From: Acidobacteriaceae bacterium
GTDB taxonomy: Bacteria; Acidobacteriota; Terriglobia; Terriglobales; Acidobacteriaceae
Assembly: GCA_025356095.1 (NCBI GenBank)
Contig: JANXUR010000098.1
Location: forward strand, 1-32,744
DNA length: 32,744 nt
Direction of reading: 5' to 3'
This document shows, one piece after another, positions 25,977 through 32,744 of the stretch (within the stretch, counting starts at the first letter, position 1; each line of letters begins with the position of its first letter). The translations under genes were made by a program, and so were the position numbers. The notes below the pieces were generated by a model. It made no database searches. It worked only from the letters and a program-made list of their open reading frames with translations, and had not been told where the DNA came from.

Positions 25977-26846
25977 CTACTTCTTAGCCGACATCTCTTT
26001 GACGTTGAAATCCACAATCCCCTTCATCACCTCGTAGGGCGCATCCGCAATGGCCTGAATGCGGCGGCCATTGATGAATACTGTAGGCGTGCTGGTCACG
26101 TCCATGGTGGCGCCAAACTCGAGCGACTTCTGCACCCGCGTCGTAGTCTCTGGAAGGGCAGCGCAAGCAGCGGTGGCTACAGCATCACCACCAGCCTTGG
26201 TAACCGCAGCCTTCAGCTTGTCATCAGCCGTCGCTTCGGTGATGTTTTCCTGATCATCGAACACCGCTCCGAGATAGGCCAGTAACTGGTCGGGATTTTT
26301 GCGTCCCACGCAATCAGCGTAGTTGGCACCCTTCGCCGCCCAGTTGTGCATGGGGAGCGGAAAGTTCTGGAAAACAAAGCGGACGTTGGGCTCATCCTTC
26401 AGCAGGTGCTCAACTACTGGATGCGCCTTTTTACAATGCGGACATTGCAGGTCGCTAAATTCAACAATGGTTACCGGAGCATCTTTCGGGCCAACCACAA
26501 TGCCATTCACCCCAGAAAGTTTGGCCCGGTCAGCGGCAAATGGATCGGCACCGAACGGCATCAAGTCTCCACTCATGGCGTACTTACCATCTTCACCGAC
26601 CTGAATTACCCATTGTTGCTTGTTGCCATCCGGCAATGAAACCAACACTGTAACTTGCATCAAGCCTTTCAAAGTCGAAGGCTTAATGGAAACTACCTTC
26701 CACTGCAACGTGGCATCCTGCCCAAACATCCAGTGCATAAAAGAGTTGACGGTGTCTTCCGTAACGACCGTGGATTGCGCAGCCACCGGCAGCGCGAACA
26801 ATGCGGCAAGTAAAACAACGACAGACAAGAATTGTAACTTACGCAA
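25977..26846 (-). CDS. Periplasmic DsbA/DsbG-like thiol:disulfide protein
   Basis: The 289-residue product has a signal peptide (about 1-24, ending VAAQ), an N-terminal domain of about 90 residues, and a thioredoxin-fold domain with helical insert. The redox centre is C135-P-H-C138 in SDLQCPHCKK, and the cis-Pro loop reads TSTPTVFING. Two further Cys (C179, C228) in the helical part could form a structural disulfide, as in BdbD-like proteins. It probably forms or repairs disulfides in exported proteins. The start is TTG at 26846, supported by AAGGGA six bases upstream and by the signal peptide; the longer frame to 26954 would run into the end of nadE and bury the signal peptide. It is 52 bp downstream of nadE on the same strand. 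Confidence 0.85.
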   Translation of the reverse strand: MRKLQFLSVVVLLAALFALPVAAQSTVVTEDTVNSFMHWMFGQDATLQWKVVSIKPSTLKGLMQVTVLVSLPDGNKQQWVIQVGEDGKYAMSGDLMPFGADPFAADRAKLSGVNGIVVGPKDAPVTIVEFSDLQCPHCKKAHPVVEHLLKDEPNVRFVFQNFPLPMHNWAAKGANYADCVGRKNPDQLLAYLGAVFDDQENITEATADDKLKAAVTKAGGDAVATAACAALPETTTRVQKSLEFGATMDVTSTPTVFINGRRIQAIADAPYEVMKGIVDFNVKEMSAKK

Positions 26847-26898
26847 GTTAGTTCCCTTTCGAATGCAAAAATCAATGTCAAAATCGTGATTCAACCAA

Positions 26899-28587
26899 CT
26901 ACTGGTTTGCCACATCTGACTTGGCGGCAATAGGAAAGCGGCGGCCACTGCCAAAGGCCTTGCCAGAAATTTTTAATCCCGGCGCAGCCTGCTGACGCTT
27001 ATACTCGGCGCGATCAACCATGCCCACTACCCGCCTCACTAAATCGGCATCAAATCCACGCTCGCGGGCAATTTCCGCCGCAGCCTTCGACTCTTCCACA
27101 AAATCTTCCAAAATTGTGTCGAGTAAATCATACGAGGGCAGCGAGTCGGTGTCTTGCTGGCCCGGCCGCAGCTCCGCCGATGGGGGCTTGGTCATAGTAG
27201 ATTCAGGAATCACAGGCTTGCCGTCGCGCGGACGATGCTCGTTGATCCACTGGCAAACGCGATAGACCAGCGTCTTGGGCACGTCAGAGATCACGGCGAG
27301 CCCGCCGCACATATCGCCATAGAGCGTGCAATAACCGACCGCAAGTTCGCTCTTGTTACCCGTGCTCAACACCATCGCGCCAAATTTATTGGAGAGTGAC
27401 ATCAGCAAGGTCCCCCGGATGCGCGCCTGGATGTTCTCCTCAGTTACGTCGGCGGCGAGCCCAGCAAATGCGGGCGCGAGCGCATCGGTGAACGCGCGGA
27501 ACATAGGTTCGATGGGAATCAGCTCAAATCGGATGCCCAGCCGGCCCGCCAAGTCACGAGCATCGTCAATGCTGCCGGGGGACGAATACTGGCTCGGCAT
27601 CCCGACCCCAATCACGTTGTCGCGGCCAATGGCTTCGACGGCGATGGCCGCCGTCAGGGCTGAATCTATACCACCGCTCAGTCCGATGATTACTTTGCTG
27701 AACCCGCATTTGCGGACGTAGTCGCGGGTACCCAGCTCCAGTGCGTGGAACACGCTGGCTTCTTCGCCCATGACCTGGGGGTGCATGTCACCGCGCAGTG
27801 TCGGGGAGCCGTCATAGTCAAAACAGACCAGATCTTCCTCGAACGATTTCGCCTGCGCCACCACGTTACCGTCTGGAGCCAGCACAAAGCTGGAGCCATC
27901 AAAGATTAGGCCGTCGTTACCACCCACCTGATTCACAATCACCACCGGCACTTGATACTTACGCGCGATGGCAGCCAGCATTTCGCGGCGCAACTGTCGC
28001 TTGCCCACCCAGAAGGGTGACGCCGAAATGTTCAGCAGAATTTCGCCGCCATGCCCTTGCCCGGTTTCGTGCAGCAGAGCTTCTACCGGGTCTGCTTTAT
28101 ACAGGCGGTGCTTCCAAAAAGTCTTGTCGTTCCAGGCATCCTCGCAAATGGTCAGAGCCATGCGATGGCCGCCAATCTCCCAAAGTTGCTGACTTGTTGC
28201 TGGCGCAAAGTTGCGAGCCTCGTCGAACACATCATAGGTCGGCAGCAGCATCTTGGACTGGATGAAGCGAATCTCGCCATCTTCCAGCAAAGCGGCGGAA
28301 TTCATCACTTTTTTGCCGGTATTGCTATGCGCGGGGGTTGGCAACCCAACAATCACGCGGATGCCTCGCGTGGCTTCCGCAATCTGCGCGGTGGTTTGCT
28401 GGCAATGGTCAAGAAACGAGGCGCGCTCCACCAAGTCGCGCGGCGGATAGCCACAGATGGCAAGCTCCGGAAAAAGAATTAGCTCCGCACCAACGGCTTT
28501 GGCCCGGCGGGCGAAGTCAATGATCTTGGCGGCGTTGCCGCGAAAGTCCCCTATCGTGGAGTTGATCTGCCCAAGCGCGATCTTCAC
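26899..28587 (-). CDS. nadE: Glutamine-dependent NAD+ synthetase
   Basis: This cytoplasmic enzyme makes NAD from deamido-NAD and ATP with glutamine as ammonia donor. The 562-residue product has an N-terminal nitrilase-type glutaminase domain with the Glu-Lys-Cys triad (E41 in PELAICGY, K112 in SKMLLPTYD, C148 in LTICEDAW) and a C-terminal synthetase domain with the ATP loop SGGIDS (304-309), VLSTGNKSELAVGYCTLYGD and GLAVISDVPKTLVY. The two-domain form marks the glutamine-using class. The start at 28587 gives the standard MKIALGQIN beginning. The DsbA-like gene follows after 52 bp. The 187-bp stretch before its start contains two copies of GCGAAGACGG (28621-28640) and no recognisable gene. Confidence 0.96.
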   Translation of the reverse strand: MKIALGQINSTIGDFRGNAAKIIDFARRAKAVGAELILFPELAICGYPPRDLVERASFLDHCQQTTAQIAEATRGIRVIVGLPTPAHSNTGKKVMNSAALLEDGEIRFIQSKMLLPTYDVFDEARNFAPATSQQLWEIGGHRMALTICEDAWNDKTFWKHRLYKADPVEALLHETGQGHGGEILLNISASPFWVGKRQLRREMLAAIARKYQVPVVIVNQVGGNDGLIFDGSSFVLAPDGNVVAQAKSFEEDLVCFDYDGSPTLRGDMHPQVMGEEASVFHALELGTRDYVRKCGFSKVIIGLSGGIDSALTAAIAVEAIGRDNVIGVGMPSQYSSPGSIDDARDLAGRLGIRFELIPIEPMFRAFTDALAPAFAGLAADVTEENIQARIRGTLLMSLSNKFGAMVLSTGNKSELAVGYCTLYGDMCGGLAVISDVPKTLVYRVCQWINEHRPRDGKPVIPESTMTKPPSAELRPGQQDTDSLPSYDLLDTILEDFVEESKAAAEIARERGFDADLVRRVVGMVDRAEYKRQQAAPGLKISGKAFGSGRRFPIAAKSDVANQ

Positions 28588-28774
28588 ATTTCTAGTTTAC
28601 GGCATGGCGGGTAGTCGGGGGCGAAGACGGGCGAAGACGGGCACAGTGGAGCCATGAGGGACTTAGATCGGCTCGCCATGCAGAGTCGAAAAAGCATCAC
28701 CGTCGCACCCCAGATGTCAGGGAGATATGGGCAGCCCGTCGTAATTGTCCATTTTGTTGCCCGCTTCCCTGAGG

Positions 28775-29911
28775 CTACCGCGTTCCTGTGGCTGCCGTGT
28801 AGTGCGGCGGGGGGGCGTCAGGAGGCGGGTCGCCCTGCGTACTTGGCGGGCGTAGCACCGGAACCTTTTCCGTCTTGCCCAGATCGGCGTTGGGGTCGGT
28901 TTCACCGGGACGGCGCAGTGTCGGCTTGGTGGTGCCGGGACTATTCCACACCGCCAGCGACGCCGGGTCAAGCGTACTGGGGACAGCCTCGGGGCCGGGC
29001 AACGTCTTGGCGACTTCCACTTCGCGGTCGGTGCGGACTTCCTTCTGCCCACTCACCTGCATAATCTCCAGGCGGATTACTTCGTCGCCGACTAGGCGCA
29101 CAAACTCCACTGGCTGCGGCGGTGCGCCGTAAATCCACTCCTCGAATTCCACGCCGTCGGCATCTTTCTCACGCAGTTTGCGGTCGGGCCGACCCTTGGC
29201 ATAGTTCACCATCTCACGATTCATGCCCACCAGCACCTTGTGATCTCTGACCGCCTGCTTGACGGCGGGCGGCACGGTCTCCAGATAGGACTCGATGGGA
29301 GATTTGGCGTCAAAGTCGAAGACGGGGCGGAGCAATACCTTGAGCTGTGCGGGAGTCAGATCGGGCACCTTGTCACTAAAAACCAGATCTACATAGGAGC
29401 CGCGCGCGTTGGCGCGCGAATCATTGGGGGCGATGGGGGTGAATCCGCCACCGCCGCCCACCTCAATTTTTTGGTACCACTTCTCTTTTTTCACCGGCCC
29501 GCCGTTGATCTCAAGTCGGATGGCGTGGTCTTTGATGAAAATATTGCTGATGCGGGCCTGGTCGCCGGGCTTCACCGAAGGGCCATCCGTTGCCAACATC
29601 CGTTCGAGGTCAACCCCACCGGGGGTGATCGTTCCGTCTTTGAGTGAAAGACCCTTGGTACCCAACGGGAACGCGGTGCGGATGTAGACCAACTCAGATT
29701 CCAGCGCACGATAGATGGCGTAGCGCGACTCTTTGGTGAGGCGCCTAGTGAGATCTACCGGGGGCGGCGGCGGTGGAGGTGCCGTGCTAGTGACAGGCTG
29801 GGTCGCGGGTGGTTTAGAGGGCGACGCCTCTGTTACAGCGGCACAGAAAAGCATTGCCAGCGGCAGAGCAAACAGGCTGGCTGAAACGATCGTTACACGC
29901 AGGCGGAGCAT
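28775..29911 (-). CDS. Exported protein of unknown function with Pro-rich ends
   Basis: The 378-residue product has a signal peptide (MLRLRVTIVSASLFALPLAM, cleavage near TEAS), a Pro-rich linker with seven consecutive Pro, a central domain of about 240 residues, and a Pro-, Thr- and Asp-rich tail. The central part has a Gly-rich block (EVGGGGGFTPIAPNDSR) and strand-helix segments such as SYVDLVFSDKVPDLTPAQLK and FEEWIYGAPPQPVEFVRLVGDEVIRLE, the latter reminiscent of small SmpA/BamE-like lipoprotein folds, but this is only an impression. I know of no named family. The start at ATG 29911 is supported by GAGGGGG about six bases ahead; a GTG at 29917 overlaps that site. A perfect TATAAT lies 33 bases upstream. 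It seems to be a single-gene unit. Confidence 0.75.
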   Translation of the reverse strand: MLRLRVTIVSASLFALPLAMLFCAAVTEASPSKPPATQPVTSTAPPPPPPPVDLTRRLTKESRYAIYRALESELVYIRTAFPLGTKGLSLKDGTITPGGVDLERMLATDGPSVKPGDQARISNIFIKDHAIRLEINGGPVKKEKWYQKIEVGGGGGFTPIAPNDSRANARGSYVDLVFSDKVPDLTPAQLKVLLRPVFDFDAKSPIESYLETVPPAVKQAVRDHKVLVGMNREMVNYAKGRPDRKLREKDADGVEFEEWIYGAPPQPVEFVRLVGDEVIRLEIMQVSGQKEVRTDREVEVAKTLPGPEAVPSTLDPASLAVWNSPGTTKPTLRRPGETDPNADLGKTEKVPVLRPPSTQGDPPPDAPPPHYTAATGTR

Positions 29912-29943
29912 AGGCACCCCCTCAAACCGAAATCCTTGGGGCG

Positions 29944-29949
29944 ATTATA
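29944..29949 (-). promoter_or_regulatory. Possible -10 element for the exported unknown at 28775-29911
   Basis: TATAAT on the minus strand within GCTATAATC, 33 bases ahead of the start codon. TTGAGA occurs 23 bases further upstream, too far for a normal -35. Confidence 0.4.
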
Positions 29950-30095
29950 GCGCGGAATCGCCAACGGAAGTGTCTCAATTTGTTCTTCTTTTGCACTTCT
30001 GTGGAGTCTGGTCAGGTGCGAATACAAAGGTTCCCGCCACCGCCTTCGCCTTGCTTGGCTCAGGTCACTTGGGTCGGCATGGCCCCTTGATGACA

Positions 30096-30147
30096 CATTT
30101 GGGGGGCACTTGGGGGTTTCACTTGGGGTTTCATTTGGGGTTTCATT
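30096..30147. repeat. G-rich 12-bp tandem repeat at the 3' end of the GHMP kinase gene
   Basis: Four units of 11-13 bp, consensus CAYTTGGGGTTT, plus a partial fifth (CATT) lie head to tail. On the plus strand there are four G tracts of 6, 5, 4 and 4 with spacers of 5, 8 and 8 bases, which allows an intramolecular quadruplex. The kinase stop codon (30143-30145) lies at the right end of the array. Confidence 0.85.
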
Positions 30148-31162
30148 CGATCGTCAGCCCCTTGGTGTCGAGCGTGGCGGGCAGTAAGATGCCGCCCGCG
30201 GCAGCAATGGCCTCAGTAACACGCTGTTTTGCGTCTGGTTCGGTCAGAAAGACGACACAGCCGCCGCCGCCCGCTCCACAGACCTTGGCCGCACGTCCGC
30301 CTTGCTTGGCCGCAGCGGCAATCAGCGTGTCAATCAGCGGGGTACTGATGCCGGGGGCATTCGTGCGGCGCAGCTTCCACTCCTCGCGCAGCAACCGCGC
30401 CACCTCGCTCCAGTCGTGACTCAGGACAGCGGAGCGCATACCTGCCGCGATGGCGGCAATATGGTCAAAATTGCGGAAAACACGCTTGTCACCGTTGATG
30501 TGAGCTTGGAATACCTGCCAGTTATTGATGCCTGACTGCCGAGGTTTTCCGGTGTAGGCGATGAGGAAACGCGCGTTGAGTTCGGCGGAGGGAACGGGTA
30601 GCACTTCGTGGCGCACACCGCTGGGCTCCAGATGGATGGCGCTTACGCCGCCATGGAGCGCTGGGTAGTAATCCTGCAGACCGGCGGGGACCCGAATGAT
30701 CTGGGTTTCGACGTTTTGAGCAACCTCCCGAAGTTGCTCTTTGCTGAGCTTGCGGCCGGTGAAGCGCGCGAGGGCGGCGGTAGTAGCGATCATCAGTGCC
30801 GATGACCCGGAGATGCCCGCGCCTGCGGGCGACTCCGAGTTCGTTTCCAGCAAGAATCCGCCGTCGGGCTGGAAGAACTTGACCAGCATGGCGGCGAGCG
30901 AGTGCTGGTATCCCTTAGCCGCACCCAGGGCCACCAAATTCGCAAAGCGGTCTTCCCTGCCCGTATCCAGCGACTTCAGATGAATGGTGGCATCCGCAGC
31001 GGTCGCATTGGGGGTAATGCGGCACGAGGTGCGGATGCTGAGAGCAAAGTTGACCGTGACCGCAGGCTGGTGGAACAGATAGAGCGGCCAAAGGTCGAGG
31101 GTGCCACCTGCAAGGTCGGCGCGGCAGGGAGCGATAGCGAGAATGGAGTTAGAGGAAGGCAC
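30143..31162 (-). CDS. GHMP-family sugar kinase
   Basis: The 339-residue protein has the three GHMP kinase motifs: an N-terminal RADLAGGTLDLWPLY, the glycine- and serine-rich phosphate loop SPAGAGISGSSALM (111-124), and the C-terminal KVCGAGGGGCVVF. The RADLAGGTLD form is nearest to D-glycero-D-manno-heptose 7-phosphate kinase (HddA) and fucose or arabinose kinase relatives rather than to homoserine or mevalonate kinases. It probably phosphorylates a sugar or sugar phosphate in the cytoplasm for envelope glycan synthesis. The start is a GTG at 31162 with no visible Shine-Dalgarno; the ATG at 31170 is in another frame. No heptose pathway genes are adjacent. The gene ends inside a G-rich repeat. 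Confidence 0.85.
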   Translation of the reverse strand: MPSSNSILAIAPCRADLAGGTLDLWPLYLFHQPAVTVNFALSIRTSCRITPNATAADATIHLKSLDTGREDRFANLVALGAAKGYQHSLAAMLVKFFQPDGGFLLETNSESPAGAGISGSSALMIATTAALARFTGRKLSKEQLREVAQNVETQIIRVPAGLQDYYPALHGGVSAIHLEPSGVRHEVLPVPSAELNARFLIAYTGKPRQSGINNWQVFQAHINGDKRVFRNFDHIAAIAAGMRSAVLSHDWSEVARLLREEWKLRRTNAPGISTPLIDTLIAAAAKQGGRAAKVCGAGGGGCVVFLTEPDAKQRVTEAIAAAGGILLPATLDTKGLTIE

Positions 31163-31278
31163 CGATTCATTCTAAGCGCAGCCTAGACCCCGAGAGCAAG
31201 CCCACACGCGCAATCTTTCTTGACAAACAGTCCAAACAGTGTCACTCTCCCGGAGCAAGACATTCTGCTTGTCATGAG

Positions 31279-32744
31279 GTGTCCGATGAATCCCCCCCCA
31301 GCAACTCACTTGCCAAACAGCTGATTGCTGCCCTAACCTTGGCTCTGACTCTGATCAATAGCAATGTAGCCATGGCTGACGTTCAGTATCCTCTCTGCGT
31401 CCAAGGATGCGTGCTTTCCTGGCGAGGGTACGCTATATGGAACCAAGCAACTGGCACCCTTACTACGGACAACACTCGGCAGGGCGTGAATCCCTACGAG
31501 ACGATCCTGAACGCAGGGACGATTGCAACTTCCACATGCAAGGCGCAGACCAGCTTCACGACGGATGGACAGATCTACGCCCAACCGCTCTACATGAGCG
31601 GCTTACCATCGGATTACATAAGGAGCGGGACTGGCGATGCACTATTCGTGGCCACTGAGCATGGTAGCCTCTACTCCCTCGAAGGCAAATACCTGACTCT
31701 GATCTCGCAACATAGCGTGATGGCGGCAGGAGATACTGCAGTACCCAGCGCACAACTTCCTGGGAGCTGTTCGAATATCACTTCTGAGGTTGGCATCACC
31801 AGTACCCCGGTCATTGATCCCGCCCCTCCTTCTTCCACCGGCAATCCCATTCTTTTCGCGGTGGCAAAATCAGTCACGACGGCGACGAGTAACTATCGCT
31901 TCATGATTCATGCGTGGGATTTCGTCGGCAACTCAGCAACCGACATATCTCAGGATGTCGGTAGTCTTCTGGGCTGGTCGTCCGCCCAGGCGCTTGTGGA
32001 AAATCAGCGGGCAAGTCTTGCGCTCAGCCATGACTCTAGCGGCAACGCCATCATCTACGTGGCCTTTGGCTCACACTGTGACACCGGCACCGCCAGCGCC
32101 AGCTTTATGGGGACTATGGTTGCGCTGAAGTACACGTATTCAACCAGCAAGTTTTCTCTGTTGGGTACATTCACGCCTGAACTGTCCACCGGCAAAGCGG
32201 GTGGAATCTGGATGGCTGGCGCGGCTCCGGCCGTTGACGATGCCAGTGGCAATGTCTATGTGGTCACCGGCAATGGAAACTATGTAGCAAACAGCAGCTT
32301 CGGTCAAAGCGTCGTTCAACTAAGCCAGTCCTTAACGCCTGTCGGCTCTTACACGCCCAACAAGTGGGCGATCTTCAACAACGGTTCGTCTAACAATGCA
32401 ACGCCACCAAACTTGTGCGCCAACTTAGTCACAATCCCCTCGCCGAATTCAGCGAGCGCATGCCTTATGAACGACCAGGACTTTGGCTCGGGCGGCCCCG
32501 TGCTGGCTCACCCCACCAACCAGACCATCAATTCGTTGGGTTTTGAGGTCATGGCTGCGGGCAAGTTGGGCATTGAGTACCTGCTGGACCCCACCAAGAT
32601 GGGCCAAGGCCTCACCAGCGGCGCTGATTCCGCCGACCCATGCGGAACCCAGAGCTTGCAGTGCTTCTCCGCCATGACCCTGTCCGCACCAGGAACAACC
32701 GGCGTCATCCCCGACGGTAGTGGTGCGCGCTCTGCCCCGGTCTT
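31279..32744 (+). CDS. Exported PQQ-like beta-propeller protein, N-terminal part (3' end outside window)
   Basis: The frame is open from 31153 to the last base of the window with no stop, giving at least 488 residues from the GTG at 31279. A hydrophobic segment LIAALTLALTLINSNVAMA followed by DVQYP is a good signal peptide. The mature part repeats beta-propeller blade signatures: GQIYAQPLYMSG, LFVATEHGSLYSLEG, VGITSTPVID, AIIYVAFGSHCD, GNVYVVTGNGNY, GGPVLAH. These match the PQQ-like repeat proteins frequent in Acidobacteriota. Function is unknown; a cell-surface or periplasmic role is likely. The start is uncertain: GTG 31279 is in frame, but ATG 31286 has a better ribosome site (GAGGTG) and is thrown out of frame by an eight-C run. 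TTGACA at 31220-31225 could be a -35 element, with no clear -10. Confidence 0.8.
   Translation, partial: MSDESPPSNSLAKQLIAALTLALTLINSNVAMADVQYPLCVQGCVLSWRGYAIWNQATGTLTTDNTRQGVNPYETILNAGTIATSTCKAQTSFTTDGQIYAQPLYMSGLPSDYIRSGTGDALFVATEHGSLYSLEGKYLTLISQHSVMAAGDTAVPSAQLPGSCSNITSEVGITSTPVIDPAPPSSTGNPILFAVAKSVTTATSNYRFMIHAWDFVGNSATDISQDVGSLLGWSSAQALVENQRASLALSHDSSGNAIIYVAFGSHCDTGTASASFMGTMVALKYTYSTSKFSLLGTFTPELSTGKAGGIWMAGAAPAVDDASGNVYVVTGNGNYVANSSFGQSVVQLSQSLTPVGSYTPNKWAIFNNGSSNNATPPNLCANLVTIPSPNSASACLMNDQDFGSGGPVLAHPTNQTINSLGFEVMAAGKLGIEYLLDPTKMGQGLTSGADSADPCGTQSLQCFSAMTLSAPGTTGVIPDGSGARSAPV

Noticed and set aside
26847-26954. Longer start for the DsbA-like protein
   Set aside because: It would overlap nadE and place about 36 hydrophilic residues before the signal peptide. 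TTG 26846 has AAGGGA at proper distance.
28621-28640. Two direct copies of GCGAAGACGG ahead of nadE
   Set aside because: Only two units, no further symmetry and no relation to a promoter; too little to call an operator.

Overview
The window looks like a chromosomal segment of an Acidobacteriota bacterium, probably class Terriglobia. The inference rests on moderately GC-rich DNA, GloVer-type and PQQ-type beta-propeller surface proteins at the two edges, several exported proteins of no recognised family, and a heme operon running hemX-like, hemA, hemC, hemD. No rRNA, tRNA, CRISPR array, insertion sequence, integrase or phage gene was seen, so this is core chromosome rather than an island.

Layout. 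1-539 is the 3' end of a repeat-rich surface protein. 540-1009 is a non-coding stretch full of hairpins. 1086-5064 holds inositol-phosphate synthase (minus), an SDR oxidoreductase (plus), and a GNAT acetyltransferase followed by a small exported protein (both minus). 5258-7607 holds a membrane-anchored unknown, a DedA protein and endonuclease III. 7806-9797 is a secreted S9 peptidase. 9870-13779 (minus) is the heme operon, four genes that overlap or nearly touch. 13960-16039 (minus) has a beta-lactamase-like serine hydrolase and a GalT-like enzyme. From 16327 a plus-strand series runs mutS, nagZ, anmK, an orphan ABC solute-binding lipoprotein, a YmdB-type phosphodiesterase and a secretin. From 25977 to 31162 the minus strand carries a DsbA-like protein, glutamine-dependent NAD synthetase, an exported unknown and a GHMP kinase. 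A long open frame from 31279 to the right edge is the start of an exported beta-propeller protein.

How genes work together. hemA, hemC and hemD cover steps from glutamyl-tRNA to uroporphyrinogen III (hemL and hemB are not here). nagZ and anmK are consecutive steps of cytoplasmic peptidoglycan recycling, and the overlapping solute-binding protein may supply a cell-wall-derived ligand.

The most unusual signals are: a 14-unit, 12-bp tandem repeat filling the mutS leader up to its start codon; an eight-C tract that decides the frame at the start of the right-edge exported protein; a G-rich 12-bp repeat with quadruplex potential at the 3' end of the GHMP kinase gene; and a GalT-like enzyme whose active site reads HPHSS where the family has HPHxQ. 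I saw no clear novel multi-gene system. The mutS repeat is the best candidate for unreported biology.
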